Position numbers and translations under genes: made by a program. This document shows, in pieces, positions 32,922 to 42,198 of a DNA stretch of 64,000 nucleotides. Source of the DNA: Muricomes sp049840515 (GTDB lineage Bacteria > Bacillota > Clostridia > Lachnospirales > Lachnospiraceae); the NCBI GenBank assembly GCA_049840515.1, contig JASGKW010000009.1, forward strand, positions 558,001 through 622,000, written 5' to 3'. The stretch's first letter is position 1; each line of letters starts with the position of its first letter. The notes beneath the pieces are model-generated. The model was not told the DNA's origin, did not search any database, and was given only the letters and a program-made list of their open reading frames with translations.

Positions 32922-34183
32922 ACATCACGTTAAAAGCTAATTCATGCTTCCGGGAAGTAGATAGGAGCAGGAAACGGTATGTTGTCATGAAGGGTTCAGC
33001 CGGGTCTGGCAAAAGTGTTGATACCGCACAGAATTATCTTCTCCGGTTGATGAATGACAAAGGCCGCAATCTTGTTTGTATTCGTAAATCGGATATCACC
33101 AATCGGGACAGTACTTATGCAGAGCTGACAGGAGCAGCATACAGGATGTTTGGAGATAAGACTGACAGGTACTGGAATATCAAGCAGAGTCCGTTGCAAA
33201 TGACCTGCCGTGCAAATGGAAATCAGATTATTTTCCGCGGTGTAAATGATGAGAAGCAACGCGAGAAGTTGAAATCCATCACATTTCAGAAAGGCAAACT
33301 GACAGATGTGTGGATTGAGGAGTCCACGGAGATTACTCAGGCAGACTTTGAAATTATAGATGACCGTCTCCGCGGCGAGCTCCCAGATGGACAATTTTAT
33401 CAAATCAGGATGACCTTCAATCCGGTGAACAGGAATCACTGGATTAAGAGGGTCTTTTTTGATACCCCGGATGCTAATGCTATGGCCCATCATAGCACAT
33501 ATTTGGACAACCGTTTTATAGATGCCGCATATCATGCCCGTATGGCACGGCGTAAAGAAGTAGACCCGGAAGGATATATGATTTATGGGCTTGGGGAATG
33601 GGGAGAGATTGGAGGGCTTATTCTTCATAACTGGAAAGTTGAGGATATCTCCCAGAACCTTAATGATTATGATGACATTGCAATCGGCCAGGACTTTGGT
33701 TTTAACCATGCGAACGCAATCCTGTTATTGGGTATCAAGGATGATAATATTTACATCCTGCAAGAGATATACGAGTTTGAGAAGGAGACAGCTGAGATTA
33801 TCCCGCTGGCAATCAAGGCAGCCATTCCCACAAGCCGGATGATGTGGTGTGACTCTGCGGAGCCTGACCGTATCAAAACATGGTCGACAGCAGGATTCCG
33901 GGCAATGCCCGTGGTGAAGGAAAAGACCAATGAAAAGAAGTACCAAGCATCACAAATTGACTGGCTAAAAGGCGTGGTTGACAAGGGGAAGACAATTAAG
34001 CGAATGATTTATGTGCATCCGTCTTGTATTAACACAATCCGAGAGCTGCAGCAGTGGAAGTGGAAGAAGGATGAACGAACCGGCGAATATCTGGATGAAC
34101 CTGTTGCGTTTCAGGATGATGCTATGGCAGCGTTGAGGTATGGCATTGAGGGTTGGAGGAAGCCTAATAGCTGGATTTATTAG
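32918..34183 (+). CDS. terL: Terminase large subunit, PBSX/XtmB type
   Basis: The protein has 421 residues. The ATPase has Walker A-like KGSAGSGKSVDTAQ and LTDVWIEESTEI with adjacent acidic residues. The C-terminal nuclease has AIGQDFGFNHANAILL, MMWCDSAEPDR and a final acidic QDDAMAALRYG. The product drives DNA into proheads and cuts the concatemer. Length and motifs are complete. Confidence 0.95.
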   Translation: MNITLKANSCFREVDRSRKRYVVMKGSAGSGKSVDTAQNYLLRLMNDKGRNLVCIRKSDITNRDSTYAELTGAAYRMFGDKTDRYWNIKQSPLQMTCRANGNQIIFRGVNDEKQREKLKSITFQKGKLTDVWIEESTEITQADFEIIDDRLRGELPDGQFYQIRMTFNPVNRNHWIKRVFFDTPDANAMAHHSTYLDNRFIDAAYHARMARRKEVDPEGYMIYGLGEWGEIGGLILHNWKVEDISQNLNDYDDIAIGQDFGFNHANAILLLGIKDDNIYILQEIYEFEKETAEIIPLAIKAAIPTSRMMWCDSAEPDRIKTWSTAGFRAMPVVKEKTNEKKYQASQIDWLKGVVDKGKTIKRMIYVHPSCINTIRELQQWKWKKDERTGEYLDEPVAFQDDAMAALRYGIEGWRKPNSWIY

Positions 34184-34198
34184 AGAGGAGGCGTGTAA

Positions 34199-35653
34199 GT
34201 GCTTACTGAATCAGAAATAAAAAATTTTATAGATGCTGATAAAAACAGCGATAAAAAGAAGTTTGCAAGTACCGGCCAGAAATATTATGAGGGTCGCCAT
34301 GACATCTTGGATTATGAGTTATATTATGTGGATGCTGACGGAAAGTTAAAAAAAGATGATATTCGCAGTAATATCAAGATTCCGCATCCATTCTTCACTG
34401 AGCTGGTAGATCAGCAAGTGCAGTATATGTTGTCCGGCGAGGGAAATATCTTCCGCTCCGATACTCCGGAATTGCAGGCTGAACTTGATTCGTATTTTAA
34501 TGATGATTTTTACAGTGAGGTATATGACCTGCTTACTGGAACTGTCAGTAAAGGTTTTGATTATATATATGCTTACAAGGACAGTAATGGCAAGGTCAGA
34601 TTTCAATATGCCGATTCTATAGGTGTTATAGAAGTCAGGGCGAGAGATACTGATGATAAGTGCGAGTATATTATATACTGGTACGTCGACCGCATTGACA
34701 AAGGCAAGACCACAATTAAGCGAATTCAGGTATGGAATACCGAAGAGGTATATTACTATGTGCAGAAAGATAATGGTAAGATTATGCCGGATACAGAAGC
34801 CGCGCCTAATCCACGCCCTCTAGTGGTGACTGTGGATGAAGAGGGAACGAAGTACAATGCCGGTGGTCTTGGGTACATTCCATTCTTCCGGCTGGATAAT
34901 GGCCGTAAGCAGTTCAGCGGTCTGAAACCGATTAAGGCCCTGATTGATGACTACGACCTTATGGCCTGCAGCTTATCTAATAATTTGCAGGACTTCACGG
35001 ATGCCATCTATGTTGTGAAAGGATTCCAGGGGCACGATTTGGATGAAATGCTCCATAATGTAAGAACCAAAAAGCATGTCGGTGTATCTCCTGATGGAGG
35101 TCTTGATATCCAGACTGTGGATATTCCATATGAGGCCCGGAGCGTGAAACTGGAACTTGATGAAAAGAATATCTATCGTTTTGGTATGGGATTCAACAGT
35201 GCACAGGTCGGTGATGGGAACATCACGAATATTGTTATTAAGTCCAGATATGCCTTGCTGGATCTGAAATGTAATAAGCTGGAAATCAGGTTGAAAAAGT
35301 TCTTCCGAGGATTGCTGCAGATTGTTCTTGATGAAATCAACGGTCAGAAAGAAACCGATTATCAGATGAAGGATGTATACTTTGCATTTGACCGTGAAGT
35401 AATGACCAACGCAAAAGACAATGTGGACATTGAATTTGTAGATGCTCAGAAACAGGGACAGCTGCTTAACAACCTCATGAATGTGGCCGCGAAGCTGGAT
35501 GCTGAAACAGTTGTGCAGACAATCTGTGAAATACTGGACATTGATTATGAGTCTATCAAGAGTAAACTGCCGGCCCCTGATGGTTTAGGGGCAGCGCGGG
35601 ATACGCTAAACAATATCGTGCCCGATGACACGGGTGGTGGCGCTGATGAATAA
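34199..35653 (+). CDS. Portal protein, SPP1 gp6-like
   Basis: The protein has 484 residues with a GTG start after GAGGAGGCG. KYYEGRHDILDYELYY near the start and KIPHPFFTELVDQQVQYML, GLGYIPFFRLDN and the C-terminal acidic region mark the SPP1 gp6/Phage_prot_Gp6 family. Twelve copies form the DNA entry ring. The stop overlaps the MuF gene start. Confidence 0.92.
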   Translation: MLTESEIKNFIDADKNSDKKKFASTGQKYYEGRHDILDYELYYVDADGKLKKDDIRSNIKIPHPFFTELVDQQVQYMLSGEGNIFRSDTPELQAELDSYFNDDFYSEVYDLLTGTVSKGFDYIYAYKDSNGKVRFQYADSIGVIEVRARDTDDKCEYIIYWYVDRIDKGKTTIKRIQVWNTEEVYYYVQKDNGKIMPDTEAAPNPRPLVVTVDEEGTKYNAGGLGYIPFFRLDNGRKQFSGLKPIKALIDDYDLMACSLSNNLQDFTDAIYVVKGFQGHDLDEMLHNVRTKKHVGVSPDGGLDIQTVDIPYEARSVKLELDEKNIYRFGMGFNSAQVGDGNITNIVIKSRYALLDLKCNKLEIRLKKFFRGLLQIVLDEINGQKETDYQMKDVYFAFDREVMTNAKDNVDIEFVDAQKQGQLLNNLMNVAAKLDAETVVQTICEILDIDYESIKSKLPAPDGLGAARDTLNNIVPDDTGGGADE

Positions 35654-36992
35654 GCGGCAGAAAGAAGTACAGCAATCGGTTCTCAAAAATGAGAAGCAAG
35701 TCTTGAATCAGTTGCAGGAAAACTACATTGTTGTTTTGGACGATATACAGGAAAAAATAAAGATTCTCCAATCCGATGCGCTCACGCAAAGCAAGATATA
35801 CCAGTTGGAATATCAAAAGGCTCTTGAGAAACAGGTGTCCGGAATATTGGAGGTTTTGAAAGGGAACAACTTCACAACTGTAAACAAGTATCTGCAGCAA
35901 TGTTATGAAGCTGGCTTTCTGGGTACGCTATATGACTTGCACGGCCAGGGCGTTCCGCTCCTCTTTCCTATTAACCAGGCTGAGGTTGTAGAGATGATTC
36001 AGAAGACTCATGATGATATCAAGCTGTCCGATAGGCTGTATGATAATGTGGATTCTCTGAAAGATGATGTAATCAGTGAAGTAAGCCGGGGGATATCTAA
36101 TGGGTATTCTTATCAAAAGATAGCACAGAATTTATCTCTATATGGTGAAGCATCTATCAACAGAGCAATGACGATTGCGCGGACAGAAGGGCACCGGGTG
36201 CAAAATCAGAGTCAGATGAAGACAATGAGACGGGCGAAGGATGCTGGGGCAGGTGTGGTAAAGCAATGGGACTCCACATTAGATGGAAGAACCCGAAGCG
36301 ACCATCAGAAGCTGGATGGGCAAATCAAAGAAATTGATGAATATTTTGAGATTAATGGTCATAAGGCCTTGCACCCTGGAAGTTTCGGTATTGCAAAAGA
36401 AGACATCAACTGCCGGTGCGTCATGCTCCAACGTGCAAGGTGGATGCTGGATGAGGATGAGCTCAATACTCTAAAAGAGCGTGCAGAATTTTATGGGTTG
36501 GACAAGACAAAAGATTTTGATGACTTCAGGGCCAGATATTTAAAGGCCGAGCCTCCTGTGAAACTTGATTTACAGCATTTTGCCAAGGGTAATGACAAAG
36601 AGGAGCTGCTGTCAAAGATTGAGAGAGGTATCATTGATGAAGATTTATTCAGGGAGAGCCATGGATACTTCCGGGAACAAATGAAAGGAGGAGTAAAAAC
36701 ACCCATTGAAAAGGTTTACGATAAAGGAGATAAGTATTACCATATTGTAAATCATCACGGTGATATGCTGGGAAAATCCAGTATTGACAGAATAATTCAG
36801 ACATTACAGAAACCAGAAGCTATATATGAAACTATGGACAAATTCGGAATAAAAGGGAAGTGCTATGTAGAGAATAATACTGAAGAACCATTGATTGTCA
36901 TTACAAGAAATGGTATAATTACTGCATATAAACCCAATCAGGCTTATCTTGGTAAAATAAAAGGAGGGAAAGTGCTATGGTTAAAGAATTGA
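35646..36992 (+). CDS. MuF minor head protein with toxin-like C-terminal domain
   Basis: The protein has 448 residues. The first 270 form the SPP1 gp7/Mu gpF-like head protein, with a coiled N-terminus, MTIARTEGHRVQNQSQM, WDSTLDGRTRSDHQKLDGQI and the closing INCRCVML. After a linker (LDLQHFAKGND) comes a separate C-terminal domain of about 110 residues: KYYHIVNHHGDMLGK, IIQTLQKPEAIYETM, GIITAYKPNQAYLGK. This resembles the PBECR barnase/EndoU/colicin-like nuclease class found fused to MuF proteins. It is likely packaged in virions and delivered to the host. The next gene, overlapping by 16 bases, is a plausible immunity gene. Confidence 0.83.
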   Translation: MNKRQKEVQQSVLKNEKQVLNQLQENYIVVLDDIQEKIKILQSDALTQSKIYQLEYQKALEKQVSGILEVLKGNNFTTVNKYLQQCYEAGFLGTLYDLHGQGVPLLFPINQAEVVEMIQKTHDDIKLSDRLYDNVDSLKDDVISEVSRGISNGYSYQKIAQNLSLYGEASINRAMTIARTEGHRVQNQSQMKTMRRAKDAGAGVVKQWDSTLDGRTRSDHQKLDGQIKEIDEYFEINGHKALHPGSFGIAKEDINCRCVMLQRARWMLDEDELNTLKERAEFYGLDKTKDFDDFRARYLKAEPPVKLDLQHFAKGNDKEELLSKIERGIIDEDLFRESHGYFREQMKGGVKTPIEKVYDKGDKYYHIVNHHGDMLGKSSIDRIIQTLQKPEAIYETMDKFGIKGKCYVENNTEEPLIVITRNGIITAYKPNQAYLGKIKGGKVLWLKN

Positions 36993-37285
36993 AGAGTGTA
37001 ACATGGGATAAATACATGGATTCTGATATTGACAGCATGACTCTCTTTTTTGATGAGCACACAGATAATTCAAAGGTTGGAGAGTTTGAGGTTCCTGAGG
37101 AAGAGTCTCATCTTGTATTTTATTCGGAATCAAAAGGCGCGGGTTTATGGAATTGGATTATGATTGTTAATCCCGAAAGTGTTGTGGGGGATGCAAAAGC
37201 CACATTACCAGATATATCAATACAAATTGGAGAAAAGGTTTATATGCTGCAAGAAGCAGTAAAGCAATTAGTAGGTAAGAGATAA
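36977..37285 (+). CDS. Putative immunity protein for the MuF toxin domain
   Basis: The protein has 102 residues, clearly acidic, with ATG after AAAGGAGGG inside the toxin-like 3' end. It has FFDEHTDNSKVGEFEVPEEE and LWNWIMIVNPE. No phage structural family fits, and it sits where virion genes are otherwise tightly ordered. Small acidic proteins directly after MuF-toxin genes are typical cognate immunities. A terminator follows directly, as if this pair were a module. Confidence 0.65.
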   Translation: MVKELKSVTWDKYMDSDIDSMTLFFDEHTDNSKVGEFEVPEEESHLVFYSESKGAGLWNWIMIVNPESVVGDAKATLPDISIQIGEKVYMLQEAVKQLVGKR

Positions 37286-37320
37286 CCACCAGTCAGAAAA
37301 ATAATGGCTGGTGGTATTTT
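37285..37320 (+). terminator. Terminator after the MuF/immunity pair
   Basis: ACCACCAG (37285-37292) pairs with CTGGTGGT (37308-37315), then ATTTTTAT. A second hairpin with a GAAA loop (GCATCC/GGGTGT, about 37379-37396) followed by TTTTATTTT stands downstream. The rest of 37286-37524 shows no gene. Confidence 0.75.
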
Positions 37321-37524
37321 TATGCTCTTTTTAGGAGGTGGTCTGAGTATCTTCCAGCTAATGGGTTAAATAGCATTAAGCATCCGAAAGGGTGTTTTTA
37401 TTTTGTCCAAAAAAGGCTTATGACGTTTAAACTGATGCCGAGTACTCTTGTGATATGAGATATAAACTATCACTGCCACCGGAAGAAACCGGATATAAAA
37501 ACGTAGGTAAAGGAAGGAGATATA

Positions 37525-38136
37525 ATGGAATTTTTGAAAGCAGTATTAGGAGAGGAACTGTTCAATCAGTTCAGTGAAAAAGTAAATGCGTATAATGACG
37601 ATGAAGCAAACAAGGATAAGCTGATAAAGCTGGTGAATCTAAGTGAAGGAGGATATGTGTCTACTGATAAATATTCCTCTCTTGAAACGGATTTTAAAGG
37701 CAAAGATGCTGAATTGGAAAAAGCGACAGGCCTGATTGAGGAGTTGAAAAAAGCATCCGGGCAAGATGAAGGTATTCAGCAGAAAATCACGGGATATGAG
37801 ACCGAGATTACAGCTCTGAAAAAGGAGAATGAAAACCTAAGAACTGAAAATGCCCTTAGATTTGCCCTGGAAGGTGCGAGTGCGGTTGATGTAGATTACT
37901 TACTCTTCAAAGCCAAAGAAAAAGGGGAAGTCAAGCTGGGGGATGACGGAAAGGTCAAAGGGATTGACGAACTGATTACTGGACTGAAAACACAGTTTCC
38001 AAAGCAGTTTGAGACCAAACAGCAGACAAAGGTTGACCCTATCAAACTGCCGGATAATCCGGACCCTGCTCCAAGCAACGAGGCTACCACCCTGGCAGGA
38101 GCACTGAAAGCAGCATACAACACACCAAAAGAATAA
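37525..38136 (+). CDS. Capsid scaffolding protein, GP20-like
   Basis: The protein has 203 residues with ATG after GGAAGGAG. It starts MEFLKAVLGEELFNQFSEKV, has a long coiled coil (LIEELKKASG, ITALKKENENLRTENALRFA), and a basic, Pro-rich end. This is the Phage_GP20/minor structural family, which guides prohead assembly. It lies directly before the major capsid gene. Confidence 0.88.
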   Translation: MEFLKAVLGEELFNQFSEKVNAYNDDEANKDKLIKLVNLSEGGYVSTDKYSSLETDFKGKDAELEKATGLIEELKKASGQDEGIQQKITGYETEITALKKENENLRTENALRFALEGASAVDVDYLLFKAKEKGEVKLGDDGKVKGIDELITGLKTQFPKQFETKQQTKVDPIKLPDNPDPAPSNEATTLAGALKAAYNTPKE

Positions 38137-38160
38137 GAAAGGTAAAAAAGGTGAATATTT

Positions 38161-39183
38161 ATGGCTATTTTATTAAATGAAATGAAAGTCGGTATGAGTG
38201 ACAAAATCGCCCAGGCGGTTGTAGATACATTTATCCGCAAATCTGAAATCTTGGAATTGTTACCGTTTGATAACTGTGTGTCTCCGGGAACGGGATCCAC
38301 GCTGACATATGGATATGTGCAGAAGAAACTGCCCTCTACAACTGCGTTCAGGAAAATCAATTCCGAATATAATACAAGCGAAGCAACGGTTGAGAAAAAA
38401 GCTGTTGACTTGAAGGTGTTTGGGGGAGCATTCCAGATTGACCGTGTTATCAAGCAGGCTGAGGGCATGTATGACAATATGGCTTTGCAGCTGGAAGAGA
38501 AGATTGCATCTGCGGTCGGTACTTTCCACAACGCCCTGATTAATGGAGATGTCGCTGTAAACGCCGACGGCTTTGATGGATTGGATAAGTTCCTCGTAGG
38601 CACGAAGAACGAAATGAACACAGAAACAGTTATTGACCTGTCTACAATGGCGGTGTTGAAGACAAATGCAGATGTGTTCTATGAGGCACTTCTTAAGCTA
38701 ATTAATCGCACCGGTGCTCAGGCTCTTCTTGTCAATGAGGGTATGAAGACCAAAATCCAGACCGTGGCGAGAATCCTTGGATACAAAACTGAGTCTGAAG
38801 AAGCGTTCGGAAGAACAATTACCAGCATTGGAGAGGGCAAGGTCAGGCTGATTGACCTTAAGAATGTATACACTCCGTCTTCCACTGAGGAGAGCCAGCG
38901 TCCGACTGCAACAGTAATTGAGAATCCGGTTATTTCCGGTAACATTTCCAGAACAGTGGGTGGTAATGCTACAACAGGGCTGACTGATATCTACGCTGTT
39001 AGATTTAGCGTCCAGGATGGTTTTCACGGCGTTACCCTTTCCGGAAACAGCGGAATCAACCAGTACTTGCCGGACTTCAATCAGCCAGGTGCCGTAAAGA
39101 AGGGTGAGGTTGAAATGGTTGCCGCTTGTGCTCTCAAGAACACGAATGCAGCCGGGGTACTTAGAAACATTAAGATTATTTAA
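38161..39183 (+). CDS. Major capsid protein
   Basis: The protein has 340 residues. HK97-type features include QAVVDTFIRKSEILELLPF at the N-arm, TLTYGYVQKKL, an E-loop region, ALINGDVAVNADGFDGLDKF and the C-terminal YAVRFSVQDGFHGVTLSGN. Position after scaffold and size support the call. Confidence 0.9.
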   Translation: MAILLNEMKVGMSDKIAQAVVDTFIRKSEILELLPFDNCVSPGTGSTLTYGYVQKKLPSTTAFRKINSEYNTSEATVEKKAVDLKVFGGAFQIDRVIKQAEGMYDNMALQLEEKIASAVGTFHNALINGDVAVNADGFDGLDKFLVGTKNEMNTETVIDLSTMAVLKTNADVFYEALLKLINRTGAQALLVNEGMKTKIQTVARILGYKTESEEAFGRTITSIGEGKVRLIDLKNVYTPSSTEESQRPTATVIENPVISGNISRTVGGNATTGLTDIYAVRFSVQDGFHGVTLSGNSGINQYLPDFNQPGAVKKGEVEMVAACALKNTNAAGVLRNIKII

Positions 39184-39200
39184 TCGGAGGTGTAATGAAA

Positions 39201-39434
39201 ATGGCAGTAAAAAAAGAAAAAAGGCAGTATATAGTAAAGGCTCCCAACGCTGATTTTTGCGGCGTTGGTGCGGCAGGCATTCAGTTTGCCAATGGTCAGG
39301 GAATTATTAATGACAATGGCGATGATAATGGGAAGACCGCATGGGTGATTGAGTGGTATGAGTCACATGGGTTTAAAGTAGAGCTGGCCAGAACTGTTGA
39401 TGAGAGCACCGAGAAATCTAACAAAGACAAGTAA
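39201..39434 (+). CDS. Small head protein, possibly decoration
   Basis: About 77 residues from the second ATG (39201), best spaced from GGAGGTG. It includes APNADFCGVGAAGIQFANGQ and WVIEWYESHGFKVE and a polar tail. Similar short proteins follow capsid genes in related phages. The exact role is not known. Confidence 0.6.
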   Translation: MAVKKEKRQYIVKAPNADFCGVGAAGIQFANGQGIINDNGDDNGKTAWVIEWYESHGFKVELARTVDESTEKSNKDK

Positions 39435-39446
39435 GGGGGGACCCCT

Positions 39447-39974
39447 ATGATTATTAAGGCAAGCGAGTTACTTTGCCTGCCGGAGTTTTCTGGGCAGGAT
39501 GCGGAGACTCTGCAAGGAAAGATTGATGCGATAGAGAGCCTGATTCGGTCTTACACCAATAATAATTTTCAGAACCGCGCAGTCCGTTTTTGGGCGGCCA
39601 GTATTGGCGGCAGACTGCAAGGCGCGTCTACCTTTCTGAGGATTGGTGACACTGTTCAGATTTCCCAATCCAGTGTCAATGATGGGCTCTACATAATTTC
39701 CAACCTGTCTGACGGGGATACTGTGGTTGACAGAGATTTATTTGAAATTGCAAAGAATCTTGTGACAAAGGTGGAGTATCCGTCGGATGTAAAGGCGGGT
39801 GTAATACACATGCTGCAATGGGAGCAGGAGAACCGCCGGAAGGTTGGAATCAAATCTGAAACTTTGTCCCGTCATTCTGTTACATACTATGACCAGGATG
39901 CGAGCAACCAAGTTATGGGATATCCGGTGTCTTTGCTGGGTTTTCTACAGCCTTACATGAAAGCGAGGTTCTGA
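39447..39974 (+). CDS. Head-tail adaptor, gp15-like
   Basis: The protein has 175 residues. The helical start ASELLCLPEFSGQDAETLQ and AIESLIRSYTNNNF followed by beta segments (DTVQISQSSVNDGLYIISN) fit SPP1 gp15-type connectors with an inserted domain. It is the first connector below the portal. Confidence 0.75.
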   Translation: MIIKASELLCLPEFSGQDAETLQGKIDAIESLIRSYTNNNFQNRAVRFWAASIGGRLQGASTFLRIGDTVQISQSSVNDGLYIISNLSDGDTVVDRDLFEIAKNLVTKVEYPSDVKAGVIHMLQWEQENRRKVGIKSETLSRHSVTYYDQDASNQVMGYPVSLLGFLQPYMKARF

Positions 39975-39975
39975 T

Positions 39976-40326
39976 ATGGCAAATATAGGCGGAAATATGC
40001 AGGGTGTGTTACAGACACAATCCAGTACTAAAAACAGGATAGGTGAGCCCTCAAAGACCTGGGCAGATGCAGTCACATTAACCGGCTGGCTTGGTCTGCA
40101 GTCAGGAGATAGTAAGTATGTGAATTATAATGCCAAGGTTCAGGAGTCTACCCATGTATTCTTATGTGATTACAATACAGATGCATATGTTCTTGCAGGT
40201 AAAGATACCCGAATGATTATTAAGAACCAGGTGTATGATGTTATGTTGATTGATAACCCGGATGAAATGGATGAACAGTTGGAAATCTATTTAAAGTTGG
40301 TAGGTGGTATAGATGCCGGAAATTGA
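39976..40326 (+). CDS. Head closure protein, gp16-like
   Basis: The protein has 116 residues. RIGEPSKTWADAVTLTGWLG and DTRMIIKNQVYDVMLIDNP match the Phage_H_T_join/head-closure fold, which plugs the portal before tail joining. Its end overlaps the next gene by 14 bases. Confidence 0.75.
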   Translation: MANIGGNMQGVLQTQSSTKNRIGEPSKTWADAVTLTGWLGLQSGDSKYVNYNAKVQESTHVFLCDYNTDAYVLAGKDTRMIIKNQVYDVMLIDNPDEMDEQLEIYLKLVGGIDAGN

Positions 40327-40720
40327 ATTTGAGGATAATCGTATTGAGGTAAAAGGGCAGTTAAAGATTGTGTGCCTTTACTGGCTCTATGAAGTTGCAG
40401 GAGAGATTCAAGCAGCAGTAATGAGGAACACAAGAGTGGATACCAGTAAGACAAAAGGCTCCTGGGAGTACAAGGTTGATTCGGGGAAGATGGAGGCATA
40501 TGTAGGCTCAAACTATGAAAATGCTGTGTGGGAGGAGTTTGGAACCGGACAGTATGCGCTTGAAGGAAATGGCCGGAAATCACCCTGGGCATATAAAGAC
40601 ATAAAAGGGAAATGGCATGTCACTGTTGGGAAAAGGCCCAGACGTGCGCTGTATAAAGCCTTTACTTATGTATCGCCCAGGGCTAAAAAATACCTGGAGC
40701 AGAAATTGAGGGGAGTGTGA
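40313..40720 (+). CDS. HK97 gp10-type tail completion protein
   Basis: The protein has 135 residues. RNTRVDTSKTKGSWEYKVD, YVGSNYENAVWEEFGTGQ and RRALYKAFTYVSPRAKKYL are typical of the gp10 family. It joins the tail tube to the head connector. Confidence 0.87.
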   Translation: MPEIEFEDNRIEVKGQLKIVCLYWLYEVAGEIQAAVMRNTRVDTSKTKGSWEYKVDSGKMEAYVGSNYENAVWEEFGTGQYALEGNGRKSPWAYKDIKGKWHVTVGKRPRRALYKAFTYVSPRAKKYLEQKLRGV

Positions 40721-40723
40721 TAT

Positions 40724-41095
40724 TTGGTGAGTGAAGATGTACTTGTATGGATAGAGAAATTGTTGTCGGATATGGGAATCAATTATGCCTATGGTGTATG
40801 GAGCACTTACCCTGTGCCTTTTCCTTACTTTGTAGGGGAAAAGGATGAAGACCCGCCTGATACTGAGGATGGACTACAGCAAAGCACTTTCATTCTTACT
40901 GGAACGGGGCAAAGCCTTTTAGAATTGGAACGGGCAAAAGAAAAAATAAGACAATTAGATAACCGGAGGACGATTCTTGACAATGGGTCAGGAGTTGTCC
41001 TCTTTTATGATGGAGCATATGCCGTTCCCATTGATGAGGCGGATATGCGAAGGATACAAGTTAATTTGCAAATAAAAGAATGGAGAGTGAATTGA
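40724..41095 (+). CDS. Tail terminator-like protein
   Basis: The protein has 123 residues starting with TTG 40724 or GTG 40727. WIEKLLSDMGINYAYGVW, a short loop YFVGEKDEDPPDTEDG and STFILTGTGQSLLELERAK look like the DUF3168/gpU tail terminator fold. Position before the tail tube gene supports it. Confidence 0.65.
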   Translation: MVSEDVLVWIEKLLSDMGINYAYGVWSTYPVPFPYFVGEKDEDPPDTEDGLQQSTFILTGTGQSLLELERAKEKIRQLDNRRTILDNGSGVVLFYDGAYAVPIDEADMRRIQVNLQIKEWRVN

Positions 41096-41096
41096 T

Positions 41097-41756
41097 ATGG
41101 CAGATACAACGAAAATGCCAAGTGCAGGCGTGACTGAGTCAACACCAGACAGGATTATGCTGGGTGCGGGTGTCTATGCCCAAGGATTGCCTATGGATAC
41201 CCTGCCCACAAGCCAGCAGGTTCTTTCAGGAATTATAGGCGCAACGAATGGTGGTGGAAAAGTGGAAATCGTACCGGAATTTATGGATTTAGAGATTGAT
41301 GGGGTCCTTGTAAAAACAAAAGGTATGACACAAAAAGTTGGAGAAACAGCAAAGATGGAGACAAACATGGCGGAAGTCATTCCTGAAATGATTGCCAAAA
41401 TGGTGGTTGGAAAGGTGGATGATTCCACGACAGATTATAAAAAAATCACATCAAAAGCAAGATTGGTAGAAGGGGATTATTATTCTGGTTTGGGATTCGT
41501 GGGACAGACTCTTGCCGGAAATCCAATCATGATAATTTTCAAAAACGCTTTGTGCACATCTGGATTCTCCACCGAGGCAAAGAATAAGGAACAGGCAGTG
41601 TTCTCGGGGACTTTTGAATGCTGTGCGGATACTTCCGCAATTACACAGGGTGAGAACTTGGAGACCCTGCCTTATGTAATCTGGGTATATGACAAGGAAA
41701 TTGGTGAGATGGGTAAATCAGGTGCACAGACAGTGGCTGATGAGGAGGGTGAATAA
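41097..41756 (+). CDS. Major tail tube protein
   Basis: The protein has 219 residues, normal size. It contains ITSKARLVEGDYYSGLGFVG, AVFSGTFECCADTS and a beta-rich core. It lies between the terminator-like gene and the tail chaperones. It polymerises around the tape measure. Confidence 0.82.
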   Translation: MADTTKMPSAGVTESTPDRIMLGAGVYAQGLPMDTLPTSQQVLSGIIGATNGGGKVEIVPEFMDLEIDGVLVKTKGMTQKVGETAKMETNMAEVIPEMIAKMVVGKVDDSTTDYKKITSKARLVEGDYYSGLGFVGQTLAGNPIMIIFKNALCTSGFSTEAKNKEQAVFSGTFECCADTSAITQGENLETLPYVIWVYDKEIGEMGKSGAQTVADEEGE

Positions 41757-41757
41757 T

Positions 41758-42198
41758 ATGTACGTAACAAGAAAGCTGTCCATTGGTGATTTAATGCCGG
41801 TGGTCCGTATTGTAGGAAAAATTGGGATAGCTGATTTTAAGAAGTGCTTTTCCGGGGATAACGTTGCAAATATGATACAAGATGGCAAATCAGAAAAGAA
41901 TACAGATGCTATCCTTGACAGAATTGGATTTGAGGCAGTTATAAATGCTGCAGATGTGCTGCTTATAAATTTCCCTAAATGTGAGCGTGAACTGTATGAG
42001 TTCCTGTCATCCATGTGTGAAATATCTGTTGAAGACTTTAAGAAACTGCCACCCAGTGCACTTCTTGAGGTAGTACATGAAGTGTTTGCTGCCGAGGAGG
42101 CAAAGGATTTTTTTACTCATGTTACCAGATTGCTGAATTTGGAGAAATCAGATTCTGGGACATCCTCTACACAAGGTACGCGGCTCCTGACAGATTAA
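41758..42198 (+). CDS. Tail assembly chaperone (gpG-like)
   Basis: The protein has 146 residues from ATG 41758, after GGAGGGTGA. A conserved helical region reads LSIGDLMPVVRIVGKIG and ELYEFLSSMCEISVEDFKKL. Inside the 3' end, a T7 run (42108-42114) is in the 0-frame as GAT TTT TTT, an ideal slippery site. Slipping back one base gives the gpGT-like product. It guides tape measure folding. Confidence 0.85.
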   Translation: MYVTRKLSIGDLMPVVRIVGKIGIADFKKCFSGDNVANMIQDGKSEKNTDAILDRIGFEAVINAADVLLINFPKCERELYEFLSSMCEISVEDFKKLPPSALLEVVHEVFAAEEAKDFFTHVTRLLNLEKSDSGTSSTQGTRLLTD

